Shown here: positions 15,030 through 16,769 of the stretch, in pieces
How positions within the stretch are numbered: the first letter of the stretch is position 1
How the letters are laid out: each line of letters begins with the position of its first letter
From: an uncultured Chryseolinea sp.
Lineage (GTDB): Bacteria; Bacteroidota; Bacteroidia; Cytophagales; Cyclobacteriaceae
DNA length: 16,769 nucleotides
Direction of reading: 5' to 3'
NCBI GenBank assembly: GCA_946478915.1
Contig: CAMLER010000026.1
Coordinates: 1 to 16,769 of the forward strand
Position numbers and translations under genes: made by a program
The notes under the pieces: model-generated
The model's database searches: none
What the model saw: the letters and a program-made list of their open reading frames with translations, nothing else
Told to the model about the DNA's origin: nothing

Positions 15030-16472
15030 ATGAACGAACCTAAGTTTAAACCAGTCCTGGGTCTATGGGATGCAACCATGGTCGTCGCAGGTTCTATGAT
15101 AGGCTCGGGAATTTTCATAGTCAGCGCTGACATCGTTCGAAACGTCGGAAGCCCTGCTTGGTTGATCGCTGTTTGGGCTATTACTGGATTCATGACCATT
15201 ATCGCAGCCGTTAGCTATGGAGAATTAAGCGGAATGTTTCCAAAGGCCGGAGGCCAATACGTTTACCTGAAAGAAGCGTATAATCCGCTCGTTGCTTTCC
15301 TTTATGGGTGGAGTTTCTTTGCCGTCATTCAGACCGCGACCATTGCGGCCGTAGGTGTTGCTTTTGCCCGATTTTCAGCATACATCTTTCCGTCAATGAG
15401 CGAGTCGAATAAGCTGTTTGATGTCGGCTTTACAGAGATTTCCGCAGCCCAGATTTCTGCGATTTTGCTTATCGTGTTACTGACTTATGTAAACACCAGA
15501 GGAATCAAAGAGGGCAAATTTATTCAGACTACGTTCACCATTTCCAAGCTGCTTGCTTTATTCGGACTTGTGCTTTTTGGGTTTCTTCTTGCAAAGGAGG
15601 ACTACTGGTCCGCAAACTGGCAAAGAGGTTTTCAAGCGATGCAAGATTTAGGAGCCGACGGTTTGGGAAAGATGGCAACAGGATGGAAAGAAATCGGAGG
15701 GATTACACTGTTGGGAGCCATTGCCGCAGCAATGACCGGGTCTCTTTTCAGCAGCGACGCCTGGAACAACGTCACGTTTATAGCAGGAGAAATAAAAAAT
15801 CCAAAGCGTAACATCGGCTTAAGCTTGTTTTTCGGCACACTCATGGTGACCGTTCTATACATCACAGCCAACTTAATGTACATTAAAGTTCTTCCGCTCG
15901 ACAGCATTGCATTTCCTCAGGAAGATCGCTTAGCGATAGCAGCAGCGAACCAGATCTTTGGTGAAAGTGGTAAATATATGATCGCCATCCTGATCATGAT
16001 ATCAACCTTTGGGTGTAACAATGGATTGATTTTGGCTGGCGCGCGAGTGTATTATACTATGGCCAAAGACAATTTATTTTTTCGCAAAGCGGGTGAGCTT
16101 AATAAAAACGCCGTTCCCCAATGGGCTTTGTGGGCTCAATGTATTGTTGCCTGTGTCCTTTGTCTTAGTGGGGGGTATGGAAACTTGCTGGATATGATTT
16201 CTCTGGTAGTCGTAATTTTTTACACACTTACCATTACTGGTATTTTTATTCTGAGAAAGAAAAGACCTGAAGCCGAACGACCTTACAAAGCTTTTGGATA
16301 CCCGGTACTTCCCTTTATTTATATCCTAATGGGGATTACGTTTTGCACCCTTTTAGTTATTTACAAGCCGGACTTCACTTGGCCTGGTTTAGTGATCACC
16401 CTTTTGGGAATTCCTTTGTATTTCATTGCGATTCAACGGAGTAAATCGCGCGCTCAGGAGGGAAGGGAATGA
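15030..16472 (+). CDS. Amino-acid permease, APC superfamily (LAT-like)
   Basis: A 480-residue inner-membrane transporter with about 12 hydrophobic segments. The first helix carries the substrate-binding motif 'GSMIGSGIFI' (residues 21-30) typical of the amino acid-polyamine-organocation superfamily. Other family signs are 'SYGELSGMFPKAGGQYVYLKEAY' in part (helix 2-3 region), 'NTRGIKEGKFIQ', and the helix-6 region 'AAAMTGSLFSSDAWNNVTF', followed by 'AGEIKNPKRNIGLSL'. Overall it most resembles the L-type amino-acid transporter (LAT) branch, which moves neutral or branched amino acids, often by exchange; the substrate cannot be fixed from sequence. The C-terminus is short and charged ('RSKSRAQEGRE'). 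The stop codon overlaps the first unit of a heptamer repeat, and the gene is bracketed by such repeats on both sides. Confidence 0.93.
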   Translation: MNEPKFKPVLGLWDATMVVAGSMIGSGIFIVSADIVRNVGSPAWLIAVWAITGFMTIIAAVSYGELSGMFPKAGGQYVYLKEAYNPLVAFLYGWSFFAVIQTATIAAVGVAFARFSAYIFPSMSESNKLFDVGFTEISAAQISAILLIVLLTYVNTRGIKEGKFIQTTFTISKLLALFGLVLFGFLLAKEDYWSANWQRGFQAMQDLGADGLGKMATGWKEIGGITLLGAIAAAMTGSLFSSDAWNNVTFIAGEIKNPKRNIGLSLFFGTLMVTVLYITANLMYIKVLPLDSIAFPQEDRLAIAAANQIFGESGKYMIAILIMISTFGCNNGLILAGARVYYTMAKDNLFFRKAGELNKNAVPQWALWAQCIVACVLCLSGGYGNLLDMISLVVVIFYTLTITGIFILRKKRPEAERPYKAFGYPVLPFIYILMGITFCTLLVIYKPDFTWPGLVITLLGIPLYFIAIQRSKSRAQEGRE

Positions 16473-16512
16473 ATATCGAATAACGAATAACGAACAACGA
16501 ATAACGAATAAC
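16471..16512 (-). repeat. Heptamer tandem repeat tract, inverted relative to the one at 14862
   Basis: Six 7-base units on the plus strand: GAATATC, GAATAAC twice, GAACAAC, GAATAAC twice. Their reverse complement is GTTATTC, so the tract matches the GTTATYC unit of the upstream tract in opposite orientation. It overlaps the last two bases of the permease stop and ends 4 bases before the stop of the convergent gene, so it fills the entire gap between the two genes. Confidence 0.95.
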
Positions 16513-16516
16513 GGAC

Positions 16517-16769
16517 CTACCTCAATTGCGAAGCCAGCACCTGAAGTCCCTCCTCGAAAGAATGCGGTTCATATTTTAAATCTCTTCTCGCTTTTTCGAT
16601 CACAAAGCCCGTCCGCAGAGGGCGCTTTGCAGGCTGCGTAAACTTTGTAGAATCGGTTTCCTTGATAAGGGACTTATCCAGCTTAAAGAACTCTGCAGTG
16701 CGAATAGCGATATCGTAGGCAGACAAATAATCCTTCCCTGAAATATTGTAGATACCCTTGGCTTTCTTC
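16517..16769 (-). CDS. RmlD-like sugar-nucleotide reductase (SDR family), C-terminal part
   Basis: The minus-strand frame is open from the right edge to the stop at 16519-16517, giving 83 residues; the N-terminal, NAD(P)-binding part is outside the window. The visible piece matches the C-terminal substrate-binding region of dTDP-4-dehydrorhamnose reductase-like extended SDR proteins. Signs are 'GIYNISGKDYLSAYDIAI', 'AEFFKLDKSLIKETDS' and the closing 'QPAKRPLRTGFVIEKA', where PAKRP is the family-typical stretch before the final helices. True RmlD makes dTDP-rhamnose for surface polysaccharide, but many Bacteroidota relatives have unknown substrates, so only the family is called. A TTG at 16726 would give a shorter frame but the similarity continues past it, so this is not the true start. 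Confidence 0.8.
   Translation of the reverse strand, partial: KKAKGIYNISGKDYLSAYDIAIRTAEFFKLDKSLIKETDSTKFTQPAKRPLRTGFVIEKARRDLKYEPHSFEEGLQVLASQLR

Noticed and set aside
14868..16512. The inverted heptamer tracts as terminal inverted repeats of a mobile element
   Set aside because: The interval contains only a permease gene; there is no transposase, no target-site duplication, and the tracts are simple tandem repeats instead of fixed element ends.
16426..16641. Plus-strand open frame of 71 codons covering the downstream heptamer tract
   Set aside because: It starts inside the permease gene and its repeated ITNN peptide is just the translated heptamer; it also overlaps the opposing reductase gene.

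Overview
The window looks like chromosomal DNA of a Bacteroidota member, most likely Cytophagales (inference). The signs are a type IX secretion (T9SS) C-terminal sorting domain, a PafA-type alkaline phosphatase, histidine kinases and single-domain response regulators of the kind common in Cytophagales, several TAnnTTTG-like -7 promoter boxes, and A/T-rich leaders mostly without strong Shine-Dalgarno sites. No rRNA, tRNA, CRISPR array, insertion sequence, integrase or phage gene was seen. It reads as ordinary chromosome rather than a mobile island.

Layout. 1-1067 is the 3' end of a secreted surface protein (Ig/cadherin-like fold, malectin-like domain, T9SS tail), closed by a strong terminator. 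1254-1691 is a small heat-shock protein preceded by a long inverted repeat and followed by a second strong terminator. 1916-3352 is a membrane-anchored HtrA protease with two PDZ domains. 3429-4970 is an ALDH7 (antiquitin-type) aldehyde dehydrogenase. 5028-5435 is an orphan CheY-like regulator, convergent with a 481-residue helical, TPR-like protein of unknown function (5447-6892, minus). 7006-9582 is an exported protein with N-terminal helical repeats and C-terminal WG-like repeats. 9679-11328 is a PafA-like phosphatase. 11570-14856 is a tight three-gene signalling cassette: CHASE3-like/PAS histidine kinase, single-domain regulator, and a receiver-kinase fusion. 15030-16472 is an amino-acid permease of the APC/LAT type. 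16517 to the right edge is the C-terminus of an RmlD-like sugar-nucleotide reductase on the minus strand.

How it fits together. Hsp20 (cytoplasmic holdase) and HtrA (envelope protease) are both proteostasis genes, but a terminator separates them, so co-transcription is unlikely. The kinase/regulator/receiver-kinase trio has all the parts of a phosphorelay but no DNA-binding output, so its target lies elsewhere or is another protein. The most unusual non-coding structure is a pair of 42-bp heptamer tracts (GTTATYC units) in opposite orientation, one on each side of the permease gene. The second tract fills nearly the whole gap between convergent stop codons. No clearly new multi-gene system such as a defence island or biosynthetic cluster was found. 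The best leads are the heptamer pair, the inverted repeat upstream of hsp20, the unnamed 481-residue protein and the outputless signalling trio.
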